DNA of 64,000 bases from Richelia sinica FACHB-800 (GCF_014698825.1 NZ_JACJTT010000010.1:1-64000), one strand, 5' to 3'; shown: positions 37,127-46,447, counted from the stretch's first letter. Numbers and translations are program-made. Notes: a model not told the origin generated them from the letters alone.

Positions 37127-38152
37127 TTATAACTTAGAAGCACACACAGCCGCACCAATTAACCCAACTTGAGGGTTAAGAATTATGTGGACGGGGATTT
37201 CTTCTAGCAAGGGACGCATTCTCCCTTTTTCGGTAAAGTTCAGTAAAAAACTACCATTTTGCAGGAGGGGGAGAATTTTGGCGGCAATACCACCAGCAAT
37301 GTATAATCCTCCATAGGGCAAGAGTTTTAAGGCCAGATTTCCCGCTTCTGCACCGTAGGCTTCTACGAAGATTTGCAGGGTTTGTTCAGCCAAGCGATCG
37401 CGTCCTTCTACCGCTGCGCTACCAATGATAGCTCCTGGATCAACAGTTTTTTCTGGCTGTCCCGCTTCCTGTTCCCAAGTTCTCACCGCTTCAGCAATAT
37501 CGGGAGATTCAGCCGCAATTTTGCGATCGCGCAAAAATTGGTAAATTGAGAGAATTCCTAACCCAGATACCACCCTCTCTACAGAAGCCCGTTGGATACC
37601 ATGTTTATCCAGCAAATACTTCAATAGTTGAAACTCTAACTCATTCCGAGGGGCAAAATCTGCATGTCCACCCTCAGAAGGGAAAACTTGATATTGATGA
37701 CCCTGTTTAATTAAAAATCCTTGTCCTAAACCAGTTCCTGCACCAATTATCGCCATGGGTGCATCTGGTTGATGTTTACCAACTTGTAAAGTTGATAAAT
37801 CTTGTTTACTTAAACCCAAGATGCCATAACCAACTGCGGCAAAATCATTAATGAGAGAAACCGCAGCAATACCAAGTTCTTCTGATAACCTGTCTGCTGC
37901 TAACAACCAAGCTAAATTAGTCAACTTTGCAGTATTGTTGACCACAGGCCCAGCAATAGCAAAACAGGCTTTGTCTGGAGTTTCTGTATTAGCTGCGGCT
38001 AAAAACTGTTGCACCATGGGGACTAAATCAGGAAAATCTCCACTGCGAAAAGTTTCTTCATACACAGTGTGTAAACCTGGTGCATCAGAGGATTTTACTA
38101 AACGTAAAATAGTTTTTGTACCGCCAATATCTCCCGCTAGTAACAAAGTCAT
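37127..38152 (-). CDS. glk: Glucokinase
   Basis: A 341-residue ATP-dependent glucokinase. It shows phosphate-1 LLAGDIGGTKT, the catalytic-loop aspartate in SLINDFAAVGYG, GAGTGLGQGFLI, EGGHADFAPRNELEFQLL with the glucose-binding residues, and a C-terminal AGGIAAKILP. It phosphorylates glucose for glycolysis and the oxidative pentose phosphate pathway. The next gene downstream on the minus strand (36461) lies 42 bases away. Confidence 0.93.
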   Translation of the reverse strand: MTLLLAGDIGGTKTILRLVKSSDAPGLHTVYEETFRSGDFPDLVPMVQQFLAAANTETPDKACFAIAGPVVNNTAKLTNLAWLLAADRLSEELGIAAVSLINDFAAVGYGILGLSKQDLSTLQVGKHQPDAPMAIIGAGTGLGQGFLIKQGHQYQVFPSEGGHADFAPRNELEFQLLKYLLDKHGIQRASVERVVSGLGILSIYQFLRDRKIAAESPDIAEAVRTWEQEAGQPEKTVDPGAIIGSAAVEGRDRLAEQTLQIFVEAYGAEAGNLALKLLPYGGLYIAGGIAAKILPLLQNGSFLLNFTEKGRMRPLLEEIPVHIILNPQVGLIGAAVCASKL

Positions 38153-38194
38153 AAGCAGTTAAAAATTTAATTCCAAAATATTGAGGATAAAAAA

Positions 38195-38842
38195 TTAAAC
38201 GAAGCGAACCACTTTTTCTGTTGCTGTTAAATGAGAAGTATCTCCCGTCAGTTCTAACAACCACTCAGAATCTTGACGTACAAGTTTCACTAAAGAACAC
38301 AAGGTCGCTTTCACTTCTTTAATAGCAATATCTCCCACAAAACCCATGGCCCCACCTAAAACAGAAGCACCATGAGCAACTAAGAGGATATCATCTGGAA
38401 AGAACTCAGCTGCCAGACATCTAGCAGTTTGTCCTGAACGTTCCCGCACCTTGGCATGGGTTTCAGGATATTGTGCAGCAATACGTGATGTGTAGCTAGT
38501 GTCAATTCTCGGAAATAAATCAGCTAAAGCTAGTGTTGACAGCCGTTCTGGTTCTTCCGTCATCCACTCTGGATTTAACCACTCACTTAACCCTGTTTCC
38601 AGTTTAATCGATAAATCCAGTGCTTCAGCTACAGCATTGGCTGTTTGGACAGTTCGCAAAAAGGGAGAAGCGAAAATATGGGCGATTTTTTCTCCTTTGA
38701 GTCGTTGAGCTAACTGCTGTGCTTGTATCATCCCATCATCAGATAAGGGAGGATCATAACGTCTTTCGGCGGTGAGAAACCAATCAGGGTTAACGAAATC
38801 GAGTCGGTTGGCGTGTCTTGCTATCCAGACGATTTGACTCAT
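38195..38842 (-). CDS. Histidine phosphatase family protein
   Basis: A 215-residue phosphoglycerate-mutase-like phosphatase. The motif IARHANRLDF has the catalytic histidine but RHA instead of the common RHG; the second catalytic histidine is in LLVAHGASVLGG. The acid/base and phosphate-binding residues around FASPFLRTVQTA are intact. Substrate is unknown. It lies 42 bases upstream of glk and is likely cotranscribed with it. Confidence 0.82.
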   Translation of the reverse strand: MSQIVWIARHANRLDFVNPDWFLTAERRYDPPLSDDGMIQAQQLAQRLKGEKIAHIFASPFLRTVQTANAVAEALDLSIKLETGLSEWLNPEWMTEEPERLSTLALADLFPRIDTSYTSRIAAQYPETHAKVRERSGQTARCLAAEFFPDDILLVAHGASVLGGAMGFVGDIAIKEVKATLCSLVKLVRQDSEWLLELTGDTSHLTATEKVVRFV

Positions 38843-38940
38843 AGGTGAAAAGAGTTCTACATGTATATGCTGATAAACACCTAAAAGACAGGTGCAAACC
38901 TTAATATAAGATAAAATTTTAATCTTTTGTAATAATGAGG

Positions 38941-39301
38941 AGTATGCCTACGGCACGCTGCGCGAACAGGAGTCAGTAGGGGCGGGTTTACAGATATCAT
39001 CAACTATGAACGAGAATTTTGGTAAACCCGCCCGTACAGAAGTATGCCTACGGCACGCTGCGCGAACAGGAGTATGGCTGATGCCTCCGGCACGCTACCG
39101 CGAACGCCACGCTACGCGAACAGGAGTTACAGAAGTATGGCTGATGCCCATGCCACACTACGTCCACGCGAACAAGAGTTTAAAACGCAAGAATCCAGCA
39201 GCAATCATCTGAATTATTCTGTAACTTCTGCAACTTCTGCAACTTCTGTCTTCTGAATTATTCTGCAACTTCTGGAACTTCTGTCTTCTGAACTTCTGTT
39301 C
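38941..39301. repeat. Repeat-rich gap: composite repeat copy 3 with a nested inverted-repeat element
   Basis: Several copies of the GC-rich core (for example GGCACGCTGCGCGAACAGGA) alternate with a 68-base element at 38971-39038 bounded by GGGCGGGTTTAC/GTAAACCCGCCC, then AACTTCTGC/TTCTGAATTATTCTG tandem units. Open frames here come from the repeat and are not genes. Confidence 0.8.
38971..39038. mobile_element. 68-bp inverted-repeat element, copy A (MITE-like)
   Basis: Terminal inverted repeats GGGCGGGTTTAC (38980-38991) and GTAAACCCGCCC (39022-39033) surround an AT-rich centre. The whole stretch is identical to 41274-41341. It has no coding capacity. Both copies sit inside the composite repeat. 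Confidence 0.65.
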
Positions 39302-39302
39302 C

Positions 39303-40157
39303 TTACCAAAGACTCAACTGATTAGGTGGTTGGTTGAGATGATTCCAAGGTAAGGGGGGAACTGGCACACCACTTTGTTCTAGGAGTTGTTGGAAGTGAC
39401 GAGCGTTACCGGGCGATCGCTCTTCTGTGGGACAATGGACAAAGAAATAAATCCGTATTCCTGCTTTCAACCATTGTTGAATCTGCGTTACCCATTCTTC
39501 CATAAAGGGTTGATTGACAGGCAAGTGGGGATGGGAAATAAAGCGAATTAAGGTAAAGGGTGCAGTCACACTAAATTGCACCGGCAGTTGGGGTTTACGT
39601 CGTTCTGAGGCTATTTGTGGGTCATCGTCACCACTATAAATGGGGCGCGAGTCTAAGAGTACCCGACCTACTCCCAGACTTGCTAATAAAGCTGTTAAAT
39701 TACTGGCATGGGGTTCTTGAAACCAGTCTCGATGTCTGACTTCTAATGCTAAGGGTGCATCGCTGTGTGGCCAAGCCTCTAGAAAGGCTGTTAAATCGTC
39801 TGTAAGGGCAGGAGAATAGATTGGTGGTAATTGGGCAAATATGGGCCCTAAACGTTCGCCTAAAGGTCGCATCACCTCTAAAAATTTTAGCGCCTGTGGA
39901 ATATGCGATCGCAAGGACTGTTGATGAGTGATGTCTCTTGGCATCTTCAAGCAAAACTCGAAACCTGGTGGTGTTTCTAGGGCCCAACGGGTCACTGTTT
40001 CTTGGTTGGGAACAGCGTAGAAAGTTGTATTCCCTTCTACGGTGGTAAAACGACGACTGTAAAGATGCAAAAAATCGGTGGTGCGTGTTCCTGGAGGATA
40101 TAATTCTCCCACCCAACCTTTATATGCCCAAACTGCACAACCAAGATGAAAGTTCAC
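39303..40157 (-). CDS. DUF72 family protein (YecE-like)
   Basis: A 284-residue TIM-barrel protein of the DUF72/YecE group: HLGCAVWAYKGWVGELYPPG, RRFTTVEGNTTFYAVP, FEFCLKMPRDITH, ALEVRHRDWF and YFFVHCPTEERSPGNARHF. These are the hallmark segments. The biochemical role of the family is not established. It is single and is divergent from the next gene. Confidence 0.9.
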   Translation of the reverse strand: MNFHLGCAVWAYKGWVGELYPPGTRTTDFLHLYSRRFTTVEGNTTFYAVPNQETVTRWALETPPGFEFCLKMPRDITHQQSLRSHIPQALKFLEVMRPLGERLGPIFAQLPPIYSPALTDDLTAFLEAWPHSDAPLALEVRHRDWFQEPHASNLTALLASLGVGRVLLDSRPIYSGDDDPQIASERRKPQLPVQFSVTAPFTLIRFISHPHLPVNQPFMEEWVTQIQQWLKAGIRIYFFVHCPTEERSPGNARHFQQLLEQSGVPVPPLPWNHLNQPPNQLSLW

Positions 40158-40423
40158 AAAACAGAAAGCTGTGGTAGATTCAACTGTTTGGCATTGTATC
40201 AGGGCGGTTGGTGCGATCGCATCTTACTTCGGTTATTTCTTGTCAATTACCAACTAACTTGATGATTTTGGATCTTGGATTTTAGATGCTGTGACTGGAA
40301 ATAGATCCTTCTATAGCCATCTTCTTCACAATTGCCATCACAGGAGTTGGTTAGAAATAGAAAGACTCTTGCTAGGATTGTACCAATATCACTTATATAT
40401 ATACCAGATAAATTGGTAAATTT

Positions 40424-40855
40424 ATGCCAAGAAAAGAACAAGGATGGGTAACATTTCAAACTTCAGAAGAAGAACGGAAGATTTTAGAGGAATTCTGTCA
40501 GCAGTCTCAACGTACCAAAACTGAGATTTTGCGCGAGTTGGTACGCAATCTCCCTAAACACTCTAGCACCGAAACATCTTTACCAACCAAACGTGAGACG
40601 GCGCAAACTGAGAATTTTGAGCTAGAAGTAGCTAAAAAGAAACCTTTAAAAGTCAGTTCTCGCAATGTTCTCAAGGGAGTAGTGAAAAAAATCGTTAACG
40701 GTGCGGTGAATACAGAAGTGACTCTAGAAATTGTCCACAGAGTAGAGTTAACATCTATGATTACTAGAGTCTCTGCCGAAGAGTTGGGGCTATTTGAAGG
40801 AGACGAAGCTTATGCAGTCATTAAGAGTAACGATATAGTAATTGCTAAAGAGTAA
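40424..40855 (+). CDS. Ribbon-helix-helix + Mop/TOBE (molybdate-binding) fusion protein
   Basis: A 143-residue protein. Residues 1-50 resemble a ribbon-helix-helix DNA-binding domain (WVTFQTSEEERKILEEFCQQSQRTKTEILRELVRNL). Residues 75-143 are a Mop/TOBE domain (SSRNVLKGVVKKIVNGAVNTEVTLEI, SAEELGLFEGDEAYAVIKSNDIVIAKE), which binds molybdate or tungstate. ModE-type regulators use a winged helix instead, so this would be a compact oxyanion-responsive regulator. Whether it binds DNA is inferred. Terminated by a hairpin. Confidence 0.78.
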   Translation: MPRKEQGWVTFQTSEEERKILEEFCQQSQRTKTEILRELVRNLPKHSSTETSLPTKRETAQTENFELEVAKKKPLKVSSRNVLKGVVKKIVNGAVNTEVTLEIVHRVELTSMITRVSAEELGLFEGDEAYAVIKSNDIVIAKE

Positions 40856-40875
40856 TTTGACACAAAACTAAGGAA

Positions 40876-40913
40876 GGTGCGTTAATTTCCTCTTGGTAAA
40901 TGAGGAACGCACC
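40876..40913. terminator. Bidirectional terminator between convergent genes
   Basis: GGTGCGTT (40876-40883) pairs with AACGCACC (40906-40913), with inner CCTC/GAGG pairing. It serves the RHH-Mop gene and probably the minus-strand DUF427 gene that ends at 40933. Confidence 0.7.
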
Positions 40914-40932
40914 GTTATGTTAATTAGAAAGA

Positions 40933-41214
40933 CTAGGCCTCAACTTTTACCCCACGCCAAAAAGCGATATAACCTTCAATATTTTTCGCCTTTTCTTTGG
41001 TGCTGGGGTAGTACCAAGCCGCATCTTTATTTACTTGTCCATCTACTTCGATACTGTAGTAACTCGCAACTCCTTTCCAAGAACAAGTAGTGTGGGTGCT
41101 ACTGTCTTGGAAATATTCTTTGTTAATTGCTGCTGGTGGGAAGTAATGATTTCCTTCCACAACGATAGTATTATCACTTTCCGCTAAAACAGCGCCATTC
41201 CAAATAGCTTTCAT
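40933..41214 (-). CDS. DUF427 domain protein
   Basis: A 93-residue protein: MKAIWNGAVLAESDNTIVVEGNHYFP, THTTCSWKGVASYYSIEV and DAAWYYPSTKEKAKNIEGYIAFW. This is the full DUF427 family pattern. Function is unknown. The ATG at 41214 matches the family start; the frame open to 41241 adds unrelated residues. Confidence 0.88.
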   Translation of the reverse strand: MKAIWNGAVLAESDNTIVVEGNHYFPPAAINKEYFQDSSTHTTCSWKGVASYYSIEVDGQVNKDAAWYYPSTKEKAKNIEGYIAFWRGVKVEA

Positions 41215-41273
41215 GGGTAAGATTGAAAAAAATGTTAACAATTACATTGTTACGCAAAAATTCCCATGACAGA

Positions 41274-41341
41274 AGTCAGTAGGGGCGGGTTTACAGATAT
41301 CATCAACTATGAACGAGAATTTTGGTAAACCCGCCCGTACA
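41274..41341. mobile_element. 68-bp inverted-repeat element, copy B (MITE-like)
   Basis: Base-for-base identical to 38971-39038, with the same 12-bp terminal inverted repeats (41283-41294 and 41325-41336). It lies in the spacer between the DUF427 gene and the 41366-42367 gene, next to CAAGTTACAGAATAATTAATG repeat sequence. Confidence 0.65.
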
Positions 41342-41365
41342 AGAGTTGCACAAGTTACAGAATAA

Positions 41366-42367
41366 TTAATGCGACTGCTGCTGAACTCTTGCATTTTGAG
41401 GGCTACTTGCTTGATTTTTAACCTGAGCATCAACTAACTGACGACGTTTAAAAATGACCATCTCATTACCCACCACTGGACTACGCGCTACTAACTTATT
41501 TTGAGTATCAACAATTTCTAAATGGGTAAAATACAATTCTTGAGAACGCCCTAAGACATCAGCCGCTAATTGGTTTTGCTGTTTTGCTTCTAAACTATAC
41601 CAATTATCACTAACCATCACAGTTAAATCACTAGTCCGGAAGTTAGCTTGAATAGATTCTATCAATCCAGTGGCAAAGCGATCGCTAATTTCCGCTAAAC
41701 GATTTTTAATTCCTGCTATCAATACTTGTTCTGGAGTTAATTCCACCTTGGGTTGGGTTTCTGGTTTCAGTTTCTCTTCCACTTCAGGTGTGGGAGTTGG
41801 TTCTGGTATCGGTTTCTCTTCTACCTCAGGAGTAGGGGTTGGTTCTGGTATCGGTTTCTCTTCTATCTCAGGAGTAGGGGTTGGTTCTGGTGTCGGTTTC
41901 TCTTCTACTGCTGGTTTTGGTTCCAACTTCTCAGACTCTGGAGGTGCAGTCATAGTTGGTGCGGGTGTGGGTCTTTCCTCAACTGGAGGAACAGTTGCCA
42001 CCTCCACAGGCTTACCAGAAAATAAATTAGTACCTGTCCACACTACAACCACAGCAATTATCGCTAAAATTCCTGTTAAAGTTGCATCTGAAAGGCTGTT
42101 TGATACACTTGATGGCAAAAATAAGCGGAATGTCCTTAAAAATCTATCCCAACCCAACAGTATCCTTTGGACAAAACCCACAGTCTCCCCACCATCTCCA
42201 GGGGTTTCCGTCTCCAACTTGTCCACTGCTGTTTCTAAAACCCCAATAGTTCCTCTCAGAATTTGGATAATTGTTACTTTCCAAATTGGCTGATTTCTCT
42301 GGTAGGGTTTTGGGGTAGGTTGAGCTTGTTGTCTCTTCCTTGGTTCCCGCTGTTTGTCTTGTGACAT
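41366..42367 (-). CDS. Membrane protein with Pro-Glu-Thr tandem repeats, function unknown
   Basis: A 333-residue protein. Residues 1-85 are cytosolic, then one membrane helix (about 98-117, LTGILAIIAVVVVWTGTNLF). Next come three or four copies of a 16-residue unit reading EKPIPEPTPTPEVEEK, and a C-terminal domain (about 210-333) with IKNRLAEISDRFATGLIESIQANF. The last part of the reading frame overlaps a dispersed repeat, so the C-terminal residues (from about ASSPQNARVQQQSH) are repeat-derived. I do not recognise a named family. Confidence 0.7.
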   Translation of the reverse strand: MSQDKQREPRKRQQAQPTPKPYQRNQPIWKVTIIQILRGTIGVLETAVDKLETETPGDGGETVGFVQRILLGWDRFLRTFRLFLPSSVSNSLSDATLTGILAIIAVVVVWTGTNLFSGKPVEVATVPPVEERPTPAPTMTAPPESEKLEPKPAVEEKPTPEPTPTPEIEEKPIPEPTPTPEVEEKPIPEPTPTPEVEEKLKPETQPKVELTPEQVLIAGIKNRLAEISDRFATGLIESIQANFRTSDLTVMVSDNWYSLEAKQQNQLAADVLGRSQELYFTHLEIVDTQNKLVARSPVVGNEMVIFKRRQLVDAQVKNQASSPQNARVQQQSH

Positions 42368-42459
42368 GGAACTTTTACCAAGATTAGCGATTCAAACACA
42401 GATAAAAACACATTCTGACTATAGCTGTCTATCGCACCATTGATTAAATTTGTTGTTTT

Positions 42460-43368
42460 ATGAAACTTAAACGCCGTCAGTTTTTATTTTTAGGTAGTAT
42501 TAGTGCCATTGGTACAGGATTTCTCACTTGGAAATTCTCATCTCTACAAAAGAGCCTAGCTGAAAATTCCATCCTTGATAGTACAATAATTGCTAACTCA
42601 TCCAAGCCAAACTTATTACTACGTTTTGTATCCGTAGCCGATACTGGCACGGGAGCCAGAGGACAGTATGATGTAGCTAGAGCCATGACCGTCTATCACC
42701 AGAAAAATCCCTACAATTTAGTTATCTTAGCTGGTGATAATATTTACAATAACGGCGAAATTGAGAAAATTAACGCAGTTTTTGAACGTCCTTATCAAGC
42801 CTTAATTCAGCAAGGTGTGAAATTTCATGCTTGTTTAGGTAATCATGATATTCGCACTGCTAATGGTGACCCACAAGTAAAATATCCTGGATTTAATATG
42901 GGGGGTCGTTACTATACTTTTAGTAAAGGAAAGGTACAGTTTTTCGCTTTAGATACTAATGGTAATGCTGATTGGGATAACCAATTACCTTGGCTAGAAA
43001 AAGAATTAAGTAAAAGTAAAGCCAATTGGAAAATAGTATTTGGTCATCATCCCATTTATTCATCGGGACATTATGGCAGTAATTCTAAATTTATTCGCAC
43101 CTTCACCCCCTTATTTCAAAAATATGGAGTGCAACTTTATATTAATGGTCATGAACATCATTATGAACGCATTCGCTCGATTAATGGTACCAGTTATTTA
43201 ATTTGCGGTGCAGGTGCAGGAAATCGTCCTGTAGGTCGTTCTCAATGGACTGAATATTCCACCAGCAACTTAAGTTTTGCTGCATATGATGTATATCCAG
43301 ACAGAATAGAAGTAAGTGGTATTGGTACTGATAATCGAGTTTTTGACCGGGGTGTGATTAAGTTATAG
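42460..43368 (+). CDS. Metallophosphoesterase with Tat-like leader
   Basis: A 302-residue purple-acid-phosphatase-like hydrolase. Metal motifs are VADTGTGARGQY, AGDNIYNNG, LGNHD, FGHHPIYSSGHYG and NGHEHHYE. The N-terminus MKLKRRQFLFLGSISAIGTG resembles a twin-arginine signal, so the protein is probably exported folded. Physiological substrate unknown. Divergent from the gene on its left. Confidence 0.88.
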   Translation: MKLKRRQFLFLGSISAIGTGFLTWKFSSLQKSLAENSILDSTIIANSSKPNLLLRFVSVADTGTGARGQYDVARAMTVYHQKNPYNLVILAGDNIYNNGEIEKINAVFERPYQALIQQGVKFHACLGNHDIRTANGDPQVKYPGFNMGGRYYTFSKGKVQFFALDTNGNADWDNQLPWLEKELSKSKANWKIVFGHHPIYSSGHYGSNSKFIRTFTPLFQKYGVQLYINGHEHHYERIRSINGTSYLICGAGAGNRPVGRSQWTEYSTSNLSFAAYDVYPDRIEVSGIGTDNRVFDRGVIKL

Positions 43369-43388
43369 ACGATTGTAAATATAGCAAA

Positions 43389-43420
43389 AGGCAGGAGGCA
43401 GAAGGCAGAAGGCAGGAGGT
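43389..43420. repeat. Heptamer short tandem repeats
   Basis: Units of GGCAGAA/GGCAGGA in tandem, followed near 43480-43515 by GTCACCT-type heptamers. They lie in the convergent gap before the DUF255 gene, a usual setting for such repeats in Nostocales. Confidence 0.7.
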
Positions 43421-43533
43421 AAACTATTGCTATTCCTAGCGTTCACGCTTTCAAAATTTCCTAACCCAAGACTTTTGGTACTGTCAGCTGTCACCTGTTA
43501 CCTGTCACCTACTATAACCAAATACAACTTGAT

Positions 43534-45609
43534 TTAAACTCGATTTTGACTTTTGTGAATTTGCTCTAATAACTGCTGCCAATTTCCTGGTGCGGGTAGA
43601 CATTTCAAACCTTGACAAACCAAACCTATATTACCCTCTCCTAAATTAGATTCTAGACTAAACATAGCACTAGGCAAATATTGGGTAATTAGGGTTTGAA
43701 TTTGCTCTTTTCTACTACGAATTAAGGTCGAGTTACGATACCAATCTAAAGCTGTAAATAAACTAGGACAAGCTTGGGGGGAACTATTCATTACCCCTCG
43801 AAAGGCTTTTAAACCTTGTTCAGCTAAGTCAAGGTAATGTAAATTATCAGTTAGCAAAGATAGACGCACCAAATTAGCAAGAGCTACTCCATTAGCAGAG
43901 GGTGTAGCATTATCAGCATAACTGCGTTCTCGGACAATTAAATCTTGACTAGCATCACTAGATGTGTTGTAGTAGCCACCAAGTTCTACACTCCAAAGAA
44001 ATTCGTCAAATTCTGCTTGGAGAGCGATCGCCTTTTCTAACCATTCAGAGTGCAAATTTGCGTTATCATCATGAATGAGAGTTGCTTGGTGTAAATCAAG
44101 TAAAGCCTTAATAAAAAACGCATAATCCTCAGACTGAGCCAATACCGTCGCTTCACCAGCATAATTCAGTCTGTGGAAACGCCCCTGTAATTGATTTTCT
44201 AAAATAAACTTTGCTGCTTTTGTCCCTAATTCTAAATAATATGGCTGTGCAAACACCTCACTAGCTCTAGCTAACCCAGAAATCATCAAACTATTCCAAG
44301 CCACAATCATCTTTGTATCTGTAACCGCAGGAATACGGCCAGGCCAATTGATAGTTTTTGCTTCCTGGTTATCCCGCGCAGGTGGAAAGGTAGTTAAAGA
44401 TTCAGGTGTAGCACCATAACGCACAGCAAACAGCTTACTTAAACCTGTTTCTACAGTCCCACTTAACTCACCCCGAAGGAGTCTTTGTAAAACATTCTTT
44501 CCTTCAAAGTTACCGTTAGGGGTGACGGTAAATTGCTGTTGTAATTCCGTTAGTTCTGCCGCAGTTAATAACTGTTCTAATTCGCTGTAACTCCAAACAT
44601 AAAAAGCACCCTCCTCCGGTTCCTCATCTGTCCGCAGATGGAAACTATCAGCATCTTGAGCAGCATAAAAATAACCTGTCGATGCAGTCATTTCCCTTGC
44701 TAGCCATTTCACAGTTCCATCCACAGCCACCTTGATAGCTGGTTCCTGGACACCCACACTCCACAAATTAGCCAAATATTCGACAATCTGACCATTGTCG
44801 TAGAGCATCTTTTCAAAATGCGGTACAGTCCAAGTGGGATCAACTGTGTAGCGGTGAAAGCCTCCACCTACATGGTCATAAATTCCACCCAAAACTAAAT
44901 CTAAACCCCGTTGAGTACAAATTTGTGCAGCATCATCACGAGATTCATAATTAAAGCGAGTACCACGTAATGCCAACTCAGCATAGGGCATCATGGGGAA
45001 ACTATTACCATATTGATTGGGTGTAATTATCCTTGTACTAGTTTCCCAACCCTTACGTAATAATTCCCGTTCCTCTATTTCCTCAGTTTCTTGATTTGCC
45101 AATACCGCAGAACTCAACAAAGCTTCCACAATTACCGCCTTACGTTGGCGTAAATCAGTCTTTTCTGTATCGTAATAACGACGTAACGCCTGTAAAACTT
45201 GCAAAAAGCCGGGACGGCCATAACGGGGTTCAACAGGAAAATAAGTCCCAGCGTAAAAAGGTACTAAATCATCAGGAGAAAGAAATACATTTAAAGGCCA
45301 ACCCCCTTGACCGCTCATCATCTGCAAACTTTGCATATAGATGCTGTCTATATCTGGTCTTTCCTCCCGGTCTACTTTAATGGGGAGAAAATTGGCATTC
45401 ATGTATTCAGCAATATCTAGGTCAGAAAAAGCTTCCCCTTCCATAACCGTACACCAGTGGCAGCTAGAGTAACCAATCGAGAGAAAAATTGGTTTATCTT
45501 GATTTTTAGCTGTGGTTAGTGCTTCATCACACCAAGACCACCAGTCAATCGGATTATCAGCATGTTTACGAAGGTAAAGACTCTTAGCTGCGGCTAGGCG
45601 ATTGGGCAT
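43534..45609 (-). CDS. Thioredoxin-domain DUF255 protein (YyaL/SPATA20-like)
   Basis: A 691-residue protein. The N-terminal 170 residues form a thioredoxin-like DUF255 domain with SSCHWCTVMEGEAFSD (C50-H-W-C53) and VDREERPDID. The rest is an alpha/alpha-barrel like N-acylglucosamine 2-epimerase or glycosidase (GGIYDHVGGGFHRYTVDPTWTVPHFEKMLYDNGQ, SYADNATPSANGVALANL). Family role is unknown. Start ATG at 45609. Single gene. Confidence 0.92.
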   Translation of the reverse strand: MPNRLAAAKSLYLRKHADNPIDWWSWCDEALTTAKNQDKPIFLSIGYSSCHWCTVMEGEAFSDLDIAEYMNANFLPIKVDREERPDIDSIYMQSLQMMSGQGGWPLNVFLSPDDLVPFYAGTYFPVEPRYGRPGFLQVLQALRRYYDTEKTDLRQRKAVIVEALLSSAVLANQETEEIEERELLRKGWETSTRIITPNQYGNSFPMMPYAELALRGTRFNYESRDDAAQICTQRGLDLVLGGIYDHVGGGFHRYTVDPTWTVPHFEKMLYDNGQIVEYLANLWSVGVQEPAIKVAVDGTVKWLAREMTASTGYFYAAQDADSFHLRTDEEPEEGAFYVWSYSELEQLLTAAELTELQQQFTVTPNGNFEGKNVLQRLLRGELSGTVETGLSKLFAVRYGATPESLTTFPPARDNQEAKTINWPGRIPAVTDTKMIVAWNSLMISGLARASEVFAQPYYLELGTKAAKFILENQLQGRFHRLNYAGEATVLAQSEDYAFFIKALLDLHQATLIHDDNANLHSEWLEKAIALQAEFDEFLWSVELGGYYNTSSDASQDLIVRERSYADNATPSANGVALANLVRLSLLTDNLHYLDLAEQGLKAFRGVMNSSPQACPSLFTALDWYRNSTLIRSRKEQIQTLITQYLPSAMFSLESNLGEGNIGLVCQGLKCLPAPGNWQQLLEQIHKSQNRV

Positions 45610-45788
45610 GACTAAATTTAGTATATTCCTTGCTTTGCTCAGTCTAACTGTTTAATAGTTAATATTTCAAATTCTGGAAACTCACCAACAAATCTTTTGA
45701 AAAATTTTTGAATCACAACACACTAAACTATTTGCACTTCCTGCTTACACAGAGAAATTCTGGTGACTGAACTCTATGCCTATATATC

Positions 45789-45950
45789 TTACTCAGCTAC
45801 ATTCAATGTAGAGCTAATTACTGTTGTAGATATTTCAGAAATTGGGGTTACACCTTTAGTAGGAATGGGAGTGTGAGAGCGTAAACCTACTATCAAATGT
45901 AGTAAAAAAGTGATTAAAGCAGCTTGTATAAGTTTTTCCAGCATAGTCAT
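45789..45950 (-). CDS. Possible small membrane protein, 53 residues
   Basis: An ATG at 45950 opens MTMLEKLIQAALITFLLHLI followed by a short polar tail to a TAA at 45789. The hydrophobic N-terminal helix with a positively charged start fits a small membrane-associated protein. A weak GCGAG site precedes it. No recognised family; coding status is uncertain. Confidence 0.42.
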   Translation of the reverse strand: MTMLEKLIQAALITFLLHLIVGLRSHTPIPTKGVTPISEISTTVISSTLNVAE

Positions 45951-46254
45951 CTCGCTTGAATAATAAAATTGCTCTTCAGGCTGGCTTATTCTAAATACAA
46001 CGTTAACTATTGATTTTTCGGGCTGAGTAAGTATAACCGGACAATAACTGATATCAAGATAAAAAAATGTGAAAAATGTTACTAATAACGAAAAAGCTAC
46101 AGGTATTTAGTAGTAACAAAAAATAAAGAAATGTTTAAGAAAAAGCTTGACTAACAGTTATGAGCCGTCAGGGGGTGATTTAGCGTTTTTTCAGGGAACT
46201 ACACCTGATTTGACATCTCACACCAGAAAAAAGTTCCCAGAGCAGGGATAGAAG

Positions 46255-46447
46255 AAGACAGGAGTTCAGGAGTATGGCTAACGCCACGCTGCGTGAGCAG
46301 AAGTATGGCTTATGCCTCCGGCACTTTGCGCGTTAGCGATGCGCCATACTACGTGAACAATAGTTTAAAAATGCAAGAATTACGCAGCAGTCGCATTAAT
46401 TATTCTGTCTTCTTCTGCAACTTCTGCAACTTCTGAACTTCTGAACT
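46255..46447. repeat. Composite dispersed repeat, copy 5
   Basis: Modules GTATGGCTAACGCCACGCTG, GCCTCCGGCAC, GTTTAAAAATGCAAGAATT and CAACTTCTG tandem units occur in the same order as in the other copies. Upstream of clpP, non-coding. Confidence 0.75.

Noticed and set aside
39006..39256. Two overlapping plus-strand frames of about 70 codons
   Set aside because: They are read from the GC-rich repeat core (repeated ARTGVW-type residues) and not from a gene.
41670..42293. Plus-strand frames with Gly/Ser/Phe repeats
   Set aside because: They are the antisense of the Pro-Glu-Thr tandem repeat of the minus-strand gene.
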